64,000 bases of DNA from Streptomyces albireticuli (GTDB taxonomy: Bacteria > Actinomycetota > Actinomycetes > Streptomycetales > Streptomycetaceae): positions 2,944,001 to 3,008,000 of the forward strand of contig NZ_CP021744.1 in assembly GCF_002192455.1 (NCBI RefSeq), written 5' to 3'. The notes below the pieces were generated by a model. That model saw nothing but the letters and a program-made list of their open reading frames with translations. It was not told where the DNA came from and made no database searches. Shown one piece after another: positions 1 through 7,992 of the stretch. The position numbers and the translations under genes are program-made. How positions within the stretch are numbered: the first letter of the stretch is position 1; each line of letters begins with the position of its first letter.

Positions 1-672
1 GGTCTTGCCGGATCCGGTGGGCCCGGAGACCACCACGTTGAACTTCGCCCGGACGAGCGCGGAGAGCAGCAGCAGCATCCGCTCGTCCAGCGTGCCCATG
101 CCGATGAGCTCGGGGAGGGTGTACGCGCGGGGGAAGCGGCGGATGGTGAGCGTCGCGCCGTTGAGCGCGAGCGGCGGGATGATGACATTGACGCGCTCGC
201 CGCTGGGCAGCCGGGCGTCGACCATCGGATTGGACTCGTCCACCCGGCGGTTGACGGTGGAGACGATGCGCTCGATGGTCTGCATCAGCTGCTCGTTGGA
301 GGCGAAGCGGACGGGGACGAGCTCGACCCGGCCGGCCCGCTCGACGAAGATCTGGTCGGGTCCGTTGACCATGATCTCGGTGATGGAGGGGTCCTCCAGC
401 AGCGGTTCGAGGACGCCGAGGCCCAGCGCCTCGTCGACGACGCTGCGGATGAGCCGGTCGCGCTCGGCCGTGGAGAGCACCGGGCCCTCCCGGCTGATGA
501 TGTGCCCGAGGACGCGCTCCAGGCGGCTGCGGCGCTCGCCGGCCGCGAGCGCGGACATCTCGGCGAGGTCGATCTCCTCCAGCAGCTTGGCCCGGTAGAC
601 GGGCACCAGGTGGCCCGACTCCCGTCCGTCGGGCGGCGCTTCGGGGGCGACGATCCGGGCCCGCAGGCTCAT
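1..672 (-). CDS. cpaF: CpaF/TadA-family pilus assembly ATPase, 3' part outside the window
   Basis: This is the secretion ATPase that powers assembly of Flp/Tad pili at the cytoplasmic face of the membrane. The first 224 codons are present. The reading runs from MSLRARIVAPEA at base 672 to the Walker A motif GPTGSGKT, which sits at the window's first bases. Before it come the family's N-terminal helical domain and the stretch EDPSITEIMVNGPDQIFVE, typical of CpaF/VirB11-type ATPases. Walker B and the His box lie beyond the left edge. Its ATG overlaps the TGA of the upstream tadE-like gene (ATGA), so the two are probably translationally coupled. The family call is firm. Confidence 0.93.
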   Translation of the reverse strand, partial: MSLRARIVAPEAPPDGRESGHLVPVYRAKLLEEIDLAEMSALAAGERRSRLERVLGHIISREGPVLSTAERDRLIRSVVDEALGLGVLEPLLEDPSITEIMVNGPDQIFVERAGRVELVPVRFASNEQLMQTIERIVSTVNRRVDESNPMVDARLPSGERVNVIIPPLALNGATLTIRRFPRAYTLPELIGMGTLDERMLLLLSALVRAKFNVVVSGPTGSGKT

Positions 673-1292
673 GGCGCACTCCTCGGATTCGGACGCGGGT
701 ACGGGTACGGGTCCACGTCGGCGGGGCAGGCCATGGTGGCGCGCCGGGTCACGGCCGGGTCGCCGAGGAAGGGGAGGACGGCGGGGATCTCGACGGTGAC
801 GGTCGCGGTGGTCCTTCCGCCGCCGTCGCACGGGGCCGCCTCCGGGGGGCCGTCCGTCCGCAGCCACCCGCTGAGCGCGGCCCGGCCCGCGTCGCCCGGC
901 GACATCCGGGGGTCGTCCAGCGTGGCCGTGCGCGCCGCCGCCCGCGCCGCGCTGCCGGCCTGCTGCGTGGCGTACGCGGCGAGCCCGAGCTGCACGGCCG
1001 CGAGCCCGACGAGCAGCAGCACGGGCAGGAAGCCGAGGAACTCGATGGAGGCGGTGCCCCGGTCCCGGGCGGTACGGCGGGGGGCGCGGGCCCCCGGGTC
1101 CGTACGGCTCCCCTCCCCGGCCGTCGGGCCGGGTGAGGAGCGCGAACCGGGGCGGACGGGCCGGGCACGACGGCGGGCACGGACCCCGCGCGCTGACGGC
1201 GCCCCGGCGGCCTCCCCCGCCTCACCCGGCTCCGCCCGCCGCCGGGCGAGGCACCGGCTCACCCGCCCCTTCGCGCCGCCCGCGTACCCCAT
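669..1292 (-). CDS. TadE-like pseudopilin/pilus assembly protein
   Basis: This 207-residue protein has an Arg/Pro/Gly-rich N-terminal stretch of about 78 residues. A TadE-type segment follows, RGTASIEFLGFLPVLLLVGL, where the glutamate inside the hydrophobic helix is the prepilin hallmark. The C-terminal half is periplasmic. In Tad systems such proteins are minor pseudopilins of the pilus machine. The ATG at 1292 lies only 3 bases after the preceding stop and has GGGAGG about 9 bases upstream, so coupling to the CpaE-TadE gene is likely. The long basic N terminus is unusual. An internal start nearer the TadE segment cannot be excluded. Confidence 0.8.
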   Translation of the reverse strand: MGYAGGAKGRVSRCLARRRAEPGEAGEAAGAPSARGVRARRRARPVRPGSRSSPGPTAGEGSRTDPGARAPRRTARDRGTASIEFLGFLPVLLLVGLAAVQLGLAAYATQQAGSAARAAARTATLDDPRMSPGDAGRAALSGWLRTDGPPEAAPCDGGGRTTATVTVEIPAVLPFLGDPAVTRRATMACPADVDPYPYPRPNPRSAP

Positions 1293-1295
1293 CGC

Positions 1296-2954
1296 TCAGT
1301 CCTCCCTCGCCGCGCCGGCCGAGCCCTCGACCGTCCAGGGCCAGTCGACCGCCCCGGGGAAGAGCACCGGGACGGGCAGCGCCACCCGGGCGCGATAGAC
1401 GCCGCCCTCGGCGCCGCAGCCGATGCCGCCGTCGCCCCACGCGCCCGGGACGTCCGCGCGGGCCGCGCTCACGCAGTCACCGCCGGCCGCGCCCGCCCGC
1501 GCCCCCTTGTCCGCCGCGTCCCCGGCGAGCGAGTAGGTGTAGCCGACGAGGACGCACTGCCAGACCACCGCGAGCGCCACCAGGATGAGCGGGAGCAGGC
1601 CGAGGAACTCGACGGCCACCTGCCCCCGGTCGCCGCCCCGGCGCCGGAAGCGGCTCGCCGGTACGGGCGCGAGCTGGTCGGGGCCGGTGCCGCCGGGGCC
1701 CAGCGCGGCGCGGCGGCGGCGCAGGCCGCCGGTGAGCGAGCGGTCGGCGTGGGCCGGGCCCCGGGAGCCGCCCGGGGCGGGGGCGGCGAGCCCGAGCTCG
1801 GCGGCCAGGGCCCACAGCGCCTGCCGGACGGGCGACCGGGCGTCGAGGTCCTGCATCCGGCCGGAGTCGACGGCGGGCTGGAGGTCCTTGTAGCCGGCCG
1901 GGACCGTCGTGCGGGCGGTCTTCGTGCCCGTGGTGCGCTCGACGAGGGGCGGCTGGATCTCGGCGCTCCGGGTGTGCCGGTTGACGACGGTCGTGGTCTC
2001 CTCGGCCTTGCGGATCTGGAGCCGCTCCCAGAGCCGGACCATGCGCTTGGCGCCCCTTACGGACACCACGTCGGGCGTCGTGACGAGCAGGGCGACGTCG
2101 GCCAGTTCGACCACGGCGGCCCCGGCGGCGGTGATCTGGGTGCCGCAGTCGACGACGACCAGTTCGTACCGGGCGCGCAGGGCGGTGGCGATCTGGCGGG
2201 CGGCGAGGTCGCCGACCTCCTCGCCGCGCTCGCCCTCGGCGGGGGCGAGCAGCAGGCCGGGGCCGGCCGGGTGGGGGAAGACGGCGTCCTGGAGGACGCG
2301 GGGGGAGATGTCGCTGATGCCGGCGAGGTCGGCGATGGAGCGGCGGAACTGGACGTCCAGGTAGGAGGCGACGTCGCCGGACTGGAGGTCCAGGTCGACG
2401 AGGGCGACGGCCCGCCCGGCGGCGCTCGCGGCGAGGGCGAGCTGGACGGCGGTGACGGTCGTGCCCACCCCGCCCTTGGCGCCGACGACCGCGACGAGCG
2501 AGCCGCCGGCCCCGCCCTCCGTAAGGGCCTCCGGGCCGCTGCCGAGGTGCTTGCGGACGCCGGTGGCCCAGTGGGCGGCGGCCTGCACACGGGCGCCCAG
2601 CTCCTCGTAGGAGAGCGGGAGCCCGGCGAGGCCGCGGGCGCCGGCGTCCATGGCGGCGGCGTAGAGCGCGGGGCTGGGGGTGGCGGTGACGAGGACGACC
2701 CCGGTGGCGGGGAAGCGGAGGGCCACCTCACGGATGAGTTCGAGGGCCGGTAAGGGCCCGAGGCGTTCGTGCACGAGGACGACCTCGGGGAGGTCCGCGA
2801 CCGAGGCGGCGGCCAGGACGGCGAGGGTGTCCAGGAGCCGGGTCGCGTCCTCGGCCACGCGCAGCGGCTCGACGCCGGGGAGCTGGCCGAGGAGCCCGCC
2901 GATGGCGCGGGCGGCGTCCGGGTCACCGACGGCCGGGAGGATTCTGATCGTCAC
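1296..2954 (-). CDS. CpaE-like ParA/MinD ATPase fused to a C-terminal TadE domain
   Basis: This 552-residue protein starts at GTG 2954 with AAGGGGA upstream. Residues 1-130 resemble a receiver-like CpaE N terminus. Residues ~150-395 are a MinD/ParA ATPase with the CpaE-type Walker A VVGAKGGVGTT and a switch region LVDLDLQSGDVASYLDV. A Gly/Arg-rich linker follows. Residues ~438-552 are a second complete TadE-like unit (GDRGQVAVEFLGLLPLILV, then a periplasmic tail with Cys residues). CpaE ATPases localise Tad pilus machinery and TadE proteins are pseudopilins, so the gene joins a cytosolic and a membrane component. Codon 68 (bases 2753-2751) is TTA, a rare leucine codon in Streptomyces. The gene lies 15 bases downstream of cpaB. 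Confidence 0.87.
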   Translation of the reverse strand: MTIRILPAVGDPDAARAIGGLLGQLPGVEPLRVAEDATRLLDTLAVLAAASVADLPEVVLVHERLGPLPALELIREVALRFPATGVVLVTATPSPALYAAAMDAGARGLAGLPLSYEELGARVQAAAHWATGVRKHLGSGPEALTEGGAGGSLVAVVGAKGGVGTTVTAVQLALAASAAGRAVALVDLDLQSGDVASYLDVQFRRSIADLAGISDISPRVLQDAVFPHPAGPGLLLAPAEGERGEEVGDLAARQIATALRARYELVVVDCGTQITAAGAAVVELADVALLVTTPDVVSVRGAKRMVRLWERLQIRKAEETTTVVNRHTRSAEIQPPLVERTTGTKTARTTVPAGYKDLQPAVDSGRMQDLDARSPVRQALWALAAELGLAAPAPGGSRGPAHADRSLTGGLRRRRAALGPGGTGPDQLAPVPASRFRRRGGDRGQVAVEFLGLLPLILVALAVVWQCVLVGYTYSLAGDAADKGARAGAAGGDCVSAARADVPGAWGDGGIGCGAEGGVYRARVALPVPVLFPGAVDWPWTVEGSAGAARED

Positions 2955-2969
2955 GGTGTCCCCTTACCG

Positions 2970-3692
2970 CTATTTGTCGCCGTCGAGCGTGTACGTGCGG
3001 TCGCCGCTGCTGATCTCGTCGTCGCCGCCGGGCGCGACGAGCGCGAGCCGCACATGGGAGGCGAACGACTCGGCGTACGCGACCCGCTGGGCGTCCTTGG
3101 TGTCCAGGGCGAAGGTGATCGGCACGGCCTCGCCGGCCCGCCGGGTGGTGGCCGCCGTGGTGCCGCCGTCCCGGTCGAGGGCCTTGAGCCGGCCCACGGC
3201 GATGACCCGGGCGTTGCTGACGATGACCTTGGACACGGGCTTGGTGCCCTGGTCCTTGCCGTCGAAGGTGGCGTAGATGTTGACCTTCGAACCGGCGTTG
3301 ATCTTCCCGGCGACGCCGGTGGCCGCGTCGATCATGATGGCGATCTCCTGCTGGCCGGGGCCGACCTCCGGCCGGGAGACGATCATGTCCTCCTGGAGCA
3401 GGGAGCCCTTGTGCAGCGGGGTGACGGCGATCTTGCCCTTGAGGGCGGCGAGGTCGGTGACGGCGGTCGCCGGCAGCCAGCGCCTGGGCACCGAGATCTT
3501 CTCGAAGCTGCCCCGGGCCTCCTCCAGGTGCTGGTAGGCGGGGATGTCGGCGCGCAGCCGGTAGGCGGTGGTCTCGGGGCCGACCTTCGACTCGGCGTCG
3601 TGGACGACGGAGAAGACCCCGGCGAAGGCGCCGAGAGCGCAGAGGACCGACAGGAGCAGCAGGACGATCCCGCGGCGCTGACGTGAATTCAT
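2970..3692 (-). CDS. cpaB: Flp pilus assembly protein CpaB/RcpC
   Basis: This 240-residue protein has an N-terminal membrane segment (RGIVLLLLSVLCALGAFAGV, residues ~7-26). It is followed by a SAF-like domain (residues ~45-105, with RADIPAYQHL and GKIAVTPLHKGSLL) and the conserved core GQQEIAIMIDAATGVAGKIN. CpaB/RcpC proteins act at the outer face of the Tad pilus machine. I placed the start at ATG 3692 because it gives a proper signal anchor. The reading frame extends upstream, but that extension is Pro/Arg-rich and has no family character. The gene is followed by cpaE after 15 bases. Confidence 0.88.
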   Translation of the reverse strand: MNSRQRRGIVLLLLSVLCALGAFAGVFSVVHDAESKVGPETTAYRLRADIPAYQHLEEARGSFEKISVPRRWLPATAVTDLAALKGKIAVTPLHKGSLLQEDMIVSRPEVGPGQQEIAIMIDAATGVAGKINAGSKVNIYATFDGKDQGTKPVSKVIVSNARVIAVGRLKALDRDGGTTAATTRRAGEAVPITFALDTKDAQRVAYAESFASHVRLALVAPGGDDEISSGDRTYTLDGDK

Positions 3693-3777
3693 GGGGCGGC
3701 GAACCTCGTTCGGGACGTGGCCGGGACGCGGGGACGGAGGGGGCGGCCGGGCGGCCGGCGCGGCGCGGGCACGGGGG

Positions 3778-4716
3778 TCAGCGGCCGGCCAGGGCGGTGC
3801 GGGCGCGGCCGGGCGGCCCGGCCAGGGCGGTACGGGCGCCACCGGTCCGCCCCGCGCCCGGTCCGGCGGCCGGGCCGGCGGTGCCGTCGGCGCGCGGCAG
3901 CGGTCCGGCGCAGAACGCGCAGCGGTCACCGATGAGTTCGAGGCCGCACCAGTGGCACTGCTCCCTCCTTACGGACGACACGAGCTGGTAGAGCACGGTG
4001 GGATCGGGGATGGCGGCGGCGAACTCGACGACGCCCCGGCTCCCCCACCAGCGCCCGGATTCCGCGGGCAGCGGGGCCTCCTGGACGCCCTGGACGCGCC
4101 AGTGGGGGGCGAGGGTGCCGAGCACCCAGTCGTCGCCCTTGGCGGGTCTGGCGCGCGCGACGGTCATCCGGGTGCCGAAGCCGGGGCCGGTGGGCACCTC
4201 GCCGCCCCCGCCGATGCGGAAGAGCCGGCGCGCGGGGTTGACGAGGACGCCGAACCGGGAGCCGGGCACGAGCGAGGCCAGGTGGGCGCCGAGCCCGACG
4301 TCGACCCGGTCCAGCCCGCCCACACCCGGCAGTTGGGCGCCCGCGTAGACGTAGTGGGCGAGGAGCCGGGCCGCGGAGGCGAGGACGCCGGGGCTGAGGT
4401 CGGAGAGGGACAGCTGGCGCAGCTGGCGGGCCAGGACCGCGACGGCCAGCGGTGGCAGCGCGACGGGCAGCAGGGCCAGCCGGCCGGTCTCCAGCACGGA
4501 CCGGATCGTGTGGAGGCGCCGGACGTACGGCGCGGGCAGCGAGTCCGGGTAGAGGGCGACGACATGGCCGCACCGCTCCAGCAGGACGGCCGTCTGTGTG
4601 ACGGCGGTGTCCAGCGGCTGCTCCTCGGGCGGGCGGAACACGGCGGCGTCGGGTGCCTGCCCGTCGGGCGGTGAGATCACCAGGTCGAGGCTGGTGACTG
4701 CTATCGCAAGGGGCAC
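3778..4716 (-). CDS. Tad-locus hypothetical protein with C-terminal zinc ribbon
   Basis: I do not recognise a named family. The 312-residue protein is a helical, Leu/Ala-rich body with a C-terminal CHWCGLELIGDRCAFC motif. That is two CxxC pairs, so probably a zinc ribbon, and it is followed by a low-complexity tail rich in Gly, Ala, Arg and Pro. It is the first gene of the minus-strand pilus operon, 85 bases upstream of cpaB, which suggests an accessory or regulatory role in Tad pilus formation. GTG 4716 has GGGGAAG five bases upstream. A second in-frame GTG at 4734 has no good ribosome-binding site. Confidence 0.75.
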   Translation of the reverse strand: MPLAIAVTSLDLVISPPDGQAPDAAVFRPPEEQPLDTAVTQTAVLLERCGHVVALYPDSLPAPYVRRLHTIRSVLETGRLALLPVALPPLAVAVLARQLRQLSLSDLSPGVLASAARLLAHYVYAGAQLPGVGGLDRVDVGLGAHLASLVPGSRFGVLVNPARRLFRIGGGGEVPTGPGFGTRMTVARARPAKGDDWVLGTLAPHWRVQGVQEAPLPAESGRWWGSRGVVEFAAAIPDPTVLYQLVSSVRREQCHWCGLELIGDRCAFCAGPLPRADGTAGPAAGPGAGRTGGARTALAGPPGRARTALAGR

Positions 4717-4894
4717 GTAGGCTTCCCCGTTCACTCCGGACGCGGTGGGCTGCGGCGGACGCAGATCGATACTGCCCTGTGCTGATGCCCCCGCACTTTA
4801 TCCACGAACGGGGCGGCTGAGAACCGGTCCTCGGGGTTTGCCCACGCGTGCCCGCGGTGGCCTGGCGGTCTTCCCGTGAACCTTGACGAACGTA

Positions 4895-4919
4895 TTGACG
4901 GATGCATTGGCCTAGACCA
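4895..4919 (+). promoter_or_regulatory. DasR operator (dre-like site) in the chitinase promoter
   Basis: TGGCCTAGACCA at 4908-4919 differs by one base from the dre core TGGTCTAGACCA, which is bound by the GntR-type regulator DasR in Streptomyces chitinase promoters. A TTGACG -35-like hexamer lies just upstream at 4895-4900 (another at 4883-4888), so the site would overlap the promoter. The chitinase start codon is ~95 bases downstream. This predicts repression that is relieved by amino-sugar phosphates. Confidence 0.8.
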
Positions 4920-5012
4920 TCTTTACGCGCACAAGGCGGCGCCCGTCCCCACAGCTCCACCTCGGCCGCTCGCCCGCACCACCCTCGACTCCCTTCCCAC
5001 CGGAGGCCCCTC

Positions 5013-6758
5013 ATGGACCGTGCGCGGCACATCGGAAGAATCTTCAGAAGAGGACCCGGGCGAGGGTCCGGATCCGGCCGGGGCCTGGCGCGCCGGCTCG
5101 GCGGCGCCCTCGCCGCGGCCCTCCTCGCGGCCGGCGGGCTCGCCGGCCTGGACGCCGGGACCCCCGCCGCGGCGGCCGGCGCCGCGAACCTCGCCCGGAA
5201 TCCCGGCTTCGAGTCGGGGCTCTCGTACTGGGCCTGTTCGGGTGACAGCGGCACCGTGGTTCCCTCCCCCGCCCGCAGCGGCACGGGCGCGCTCAAGGCC
5301 ACCCCGGCCGGCGCCGACAACGCCCGCTGCGCGCAGACCGTGAGCGTGCTGCCCAACTCCTCGTACACACTGAGCGCGTGGGTCCGGGGCGCGTACGTGT
5401 ACCTCGGCGCGAGCGGCACCGGGACGACGGACGTCTCGACGTGGACGCCGTCCGCGGCCGACTGGCAGCAGCTGGCCACCTCGTTCACGACCGGCCCGAG
5501 CACGACCTCGGTCACGGTCCACACGCACGGCTGGTACGGGCAGGCCGCCTACTACGCCGACGACGTCTCCCTGAGCGGCCCCGGCGGCGGCGACCCCGGT
5601 GAGCCGGTGCCCGGCGCCCCCGAGGGCCTCAAAGCCGGGACCGCCACGGCCACTTCCGTCGGCCTGTCCTGGAACCCCGTCCAGGGCGCGACGGGCTACC
5701 ACGTCTACCAGGACGGCACGCGGACACAGTCCGTGGCGGGCGCCTCGGCCACCGTCACCGGGCTCACACCGGCCACCTCGTACCGCTTCCGGGTGACGGC
5801 CGTCAACGGAGCGGGCGAGTCACCGGGTTCGGCCGAGGTCACCGTCACCACGGCGGCCGGGAACGGCGACGGGCCCGCCGTGCCCAAGCACGCCGTCACG
5901 GGCTACTGGCAGAACTTCGACAACGGCGCCACCGTCCAGAGGATCAGCGACGTGCAGAGCCAGTACGACATCATCGCCGTGGCCTTCGCGGACGCCACGC
6001 CGACGCCCGGCGCCGTCACCTTCGCCCTCGACCCGGCGCTGAAGTACTCCGAGGCGCAGTTCAAGGCCGACATCGCGGCCAAGCGGGCGGCGGGCAAGGC
6101 GGTCGTCGTCTCGGTCGGCGGCGAGCGCGGCACGGTGACCGTCAACGACGCGGCGTCCGCCGAGAACTTCGCGAACAGCCTCTACACCCTGATGCAGACG
6201 TACGGCTTCGACGGGGTCGACATCGACCTGGAGAACGGGCTCAACCCGACCTACATGACGCAGGCGCTGCGCTCCCTGTCGGCGAAGGCGGGCAGCAAAC
6301 TCGTCATCACCATGGCCCCGCAGACCATCGACATGCAGTCGACGTCGGCCGGCTACTTCAAGACCGCGCTGAACATCAAGGACATCCTTACGGTCGTCAA
6401 CATGCAGTATTACAACAGCGGTTCGATGAACGGCTGCGACGGAAAGGTCTACTCGCAGGGCTCGGTCGACTTCCTCACTGCGCTGGCCTGCATCCAGCTG
6501 GAGGGCGGTCTGGCGCCGTCCCAGGTCGGGCTCGGCCTGCCCGCCTCGACGCGGGGCGCGGGCAGCGGCTACGTCGCGCCGTCCGTGGTGAACAACGCGC
6601 TCGACTGCCTGGCCAAGGGCACGGGCTGCGGCTCGTTCAAGCCCGCGAAGACGTACCCGGGGATCCGGGGCGCGATGACGTGGTCCACGAACTGGGACGC
6701 GAGCGCGGGCAACGCCTGGTCGAACGGGGTGGGCCCGCACGTCCACGGGCTGCCGTAG
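5013..6758 (+). CDS. Secreted family 18 chitinase (CBM - FN3 - GH18)
   Basis: This 581-residue exported endochitinase hydrolyses beta-1,4-linked N-acetylglucosamine polymers. The order is: signal peptide (residues ~1-50, basic start, hydrophobic Ala/Leu core, AAAAG end), a carbohydrate-binding beta-sandwich (~52-190, NLARNPGFESG), a fibronectin type III domain (~198-283) and a GH18 barrel (~293-581). The catalytic signature DGVDIDLE ends at Glu407, the acid/base. The start ATG 5013 has GGAGG at 5002-5006. The dre-like site upstream places it in the DasR chitin regulon. A strong hairpin follows the stop. Confidence 0.95.
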   Translation: MDRARHIGRIFRRGPGRGSGSGRGLARRLGGALAAALLAAGGLAGLDAGTPAAAAGAANLARNPGFESGLSYWACSGDSGTVVPSPARSGTGALKATPAGADNARCAQTVSVLPNSSYTLSAWVRGAYVYLGASGTGTTDVSTWTPSAADWQQLATSFTTGPSTTSVTVHTHGWYGQAAYYADDVSLSGPGGGDPGEPVPGAPEGLKAGTATATSVGLSWNPVQGATGYHVYQDGTRTQSVAGASATVTGLTPATSYRFRVTAVNGAGESPGSAEVTVTTAAGNGDGPAVPKHAVTGYWQNFDNGATVQRISDVQSQYDIIAVAFADATPTPGAVTFALDPALKYSEAQFKADIAAKRAAGKAVVVSVGGERGTVTVNDAASAENFANSLYTLMQTYGFDGVDIDLENGLNPTYMTQALRSLSAKAGSKLVITMAPQTIDMQSTSAGYFKTALNIKDILTVVNMQYYNSGSMNGCDGKVYSQGSVDFLTALACIQLEGGLAPSQVGLGLPASTRGAGSGYVAPSVVNNALDCLAKGTGCGSFKPAKTYPGIRGAMTWSTNWDASAGNAWSNGVGPHVHGLP

Positions 6759-6787
6759 CCGCCCCCCTGCCGTAGCCGCTCCCCCCG

Positions 6788-6819
6788 GCGCCGGGCGGGC
6801 CCGCGGGCCCGCCCGGCGC
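6788..6819. terminator. Bidirectional hairpin terminator
   Basis: This is a perfect 32-base palindrome (two 16-base arms starting GCGCCGGGCG) lying between the convergent chitinase and serine protease genes. It has no clear T-tract, which is usual for Streptomyces terminators. Confidence 0.75.
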
Positions 6820-6835
6820 TTCGCGCGCGAGACCC

Positions 6836-7693
6836 TTACGGCTTGGGGAGGGTGCACCCCGGGAGCCCGAGGTCGATCTTGTTGCCGGTGCCCACGCACT
6901 TGGTTATGCCGTACGTCTGCTGGGCGTAGTTGATGCCCTGGCGGACGGTGACCTGGCCGTTCTCGTCGACCTCGCACGGGTTGTTCATCGTGCAGCGCTC
7001 ACCGCTCTCGTTGCCGGTGTTGTTGATCGCGACCACCTTGCCCGTGGTGGCGTCGACGACGGGCGAGCCGGACGTGCCGCCTATGACGTTGCACGACGAG
7101 GTGTAGCGGAGCGAATCCTTCCAGGTCCAGTCGCCCTCGCGGAGGCGGTAGGCGAACCCGTCGACGTTGCAGGAGTAGATCCGCTTCCAGTAGCCCGAGA
7201 CGACCTTGATCGCCGTGCCGGCGGTCGGGTGGTCGGGCGAGAGGCTCAGCGCGCTGATGTTGTAGCGCTGCTTGATCTGCGCGTACGTGGTGTTCAGCTC
7301 GTACAGCGTGACGTCCGTGTCGGTCATCGTGGCGTACGAGATCTTGGTGGCGCGGAGCGTGGCGACCTTGCCCGCGGTGGAGTTGAGCAGGCTGAAGGTG
7401 CGGCTGGAGGCGCGGTCGGTGATGACCTCGCCGGCACCGGGCATGCCGGTCTCCAGGCAGTGGCCGTTGGTCATGACCAGCGCCGGGTCCGTGTCGGCGG
7501 AGCCGGGCATCCGGACGAGCGAGCCGGAACAGTTGCTGAGCGCGACGGTACCCGCGAAGTCGACGGCCTTGGGCTTGGCGGCGGGGGCGGCGGAGGCGGG
7601 CGCCACGCCGGTGCCGACGAGGGCCGCGCCGGCGAGCGTCAGCGCCGAGAGGGCGCCGAGGAGAGGTCGTCCGGCGAGGGGCTGGAGGGCCAT
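6836..7693 (-). CDS. Secreted trypsin-like (S1) serine protease
   Basis: This 285-residue exported serine endopeptidase has a signal peptide (PLLGALSALTLAGAALVGTG, cleaved near ASAAPA). The catalytic triad is visible: His in VMTNGHCLE, Asp in MTDTDVTLYEL and Ser in GGTSGSPVV. Paired cysteines around the active site suggest disulfides. The start ATG 7693 has AGAGAGGAA upstream. An upstream in-frame ATG (7855) would put a non-signal extension before the leader, so I rejected it. The gene is divergent from the carboxypeptidase at 7993, and the two probably serve extracellular protein degradation. The protease's target preference cannot be read from the sequence. Confidence 0.9.
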   Translation of the reverse strand: MALQPLAGRPLLGALSALTLAGAALVGTGVAPASAAPAAKPKAVDFAGTVALSNCSGSLVRMPGSADTDPALVMTNGHCLETGMPGAGEVITDRASSRTFSLLNSTAGKVATLRATKISYATMTDTDVTLYELNTTYAQIKQRYNISALSLSPDHPTAGTAIKVVSGYWKRIYSCNVDGFAYRLREGDWTWKDSLRYTSSCNVIGGTSGSPVVDATTGKVVAINNTGNESGERCTMNNPCEVDENGQVTVRQGINYAQQTYGITKCVGTGNKIDLGLPGCTLPKP

Positions 7694-7732
7694 GGGGGGT
7701 GTTCCTCTCTTGACCTGGGGTCCGAGTGACCT

Positions 7733-7803
7733 GTGATCCGGGTGATCCGTGATACGAGTGGCCGGGAGACGGGCGATCCGTGGCACGTGTGACCCGTGAT
7801 CCG
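7733..7803. repeat. Tandem GTGATCCG-type direct repeats in a divergent promoter region
   Basis: The octamer GTGATCCG occurs at 7733-7740, 7742-7749 and 7796-7803, with a variant GCGATCCG at 7773-7780. All four are in one orientation, within the 299-base region between the divergent protease and carboxypeptidase genes. A repeated regulator site is possible. No regulator is identified. Confidence 0.5.
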
Positions 7804-7992
7804 ATCCCATCGGTTTTGACGTGTGCATTGTTGGTTCGGAGGAGAGCGTGCGCAATCAATCGGTCAGAAGTGAAAGGGAAGTTGGCCTGATTCGCTCACA
7901 CGCGGACACTTGACCGGTTCATGCCATCTCTCGACACTGGCCACGGCTCATACCCCCCACCCGTCGCACGACCTCACCCCTGAGGAGACCGC

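Noticed and set aside
1640..1780. The CpaE-TadE junction as a frameshift artefact
   Set aside because: The linker keeps a single open frame with normal codon bias, and both neighbouring genes stay coupled with good ribosome-binding sites, so I treat the fusion as real.
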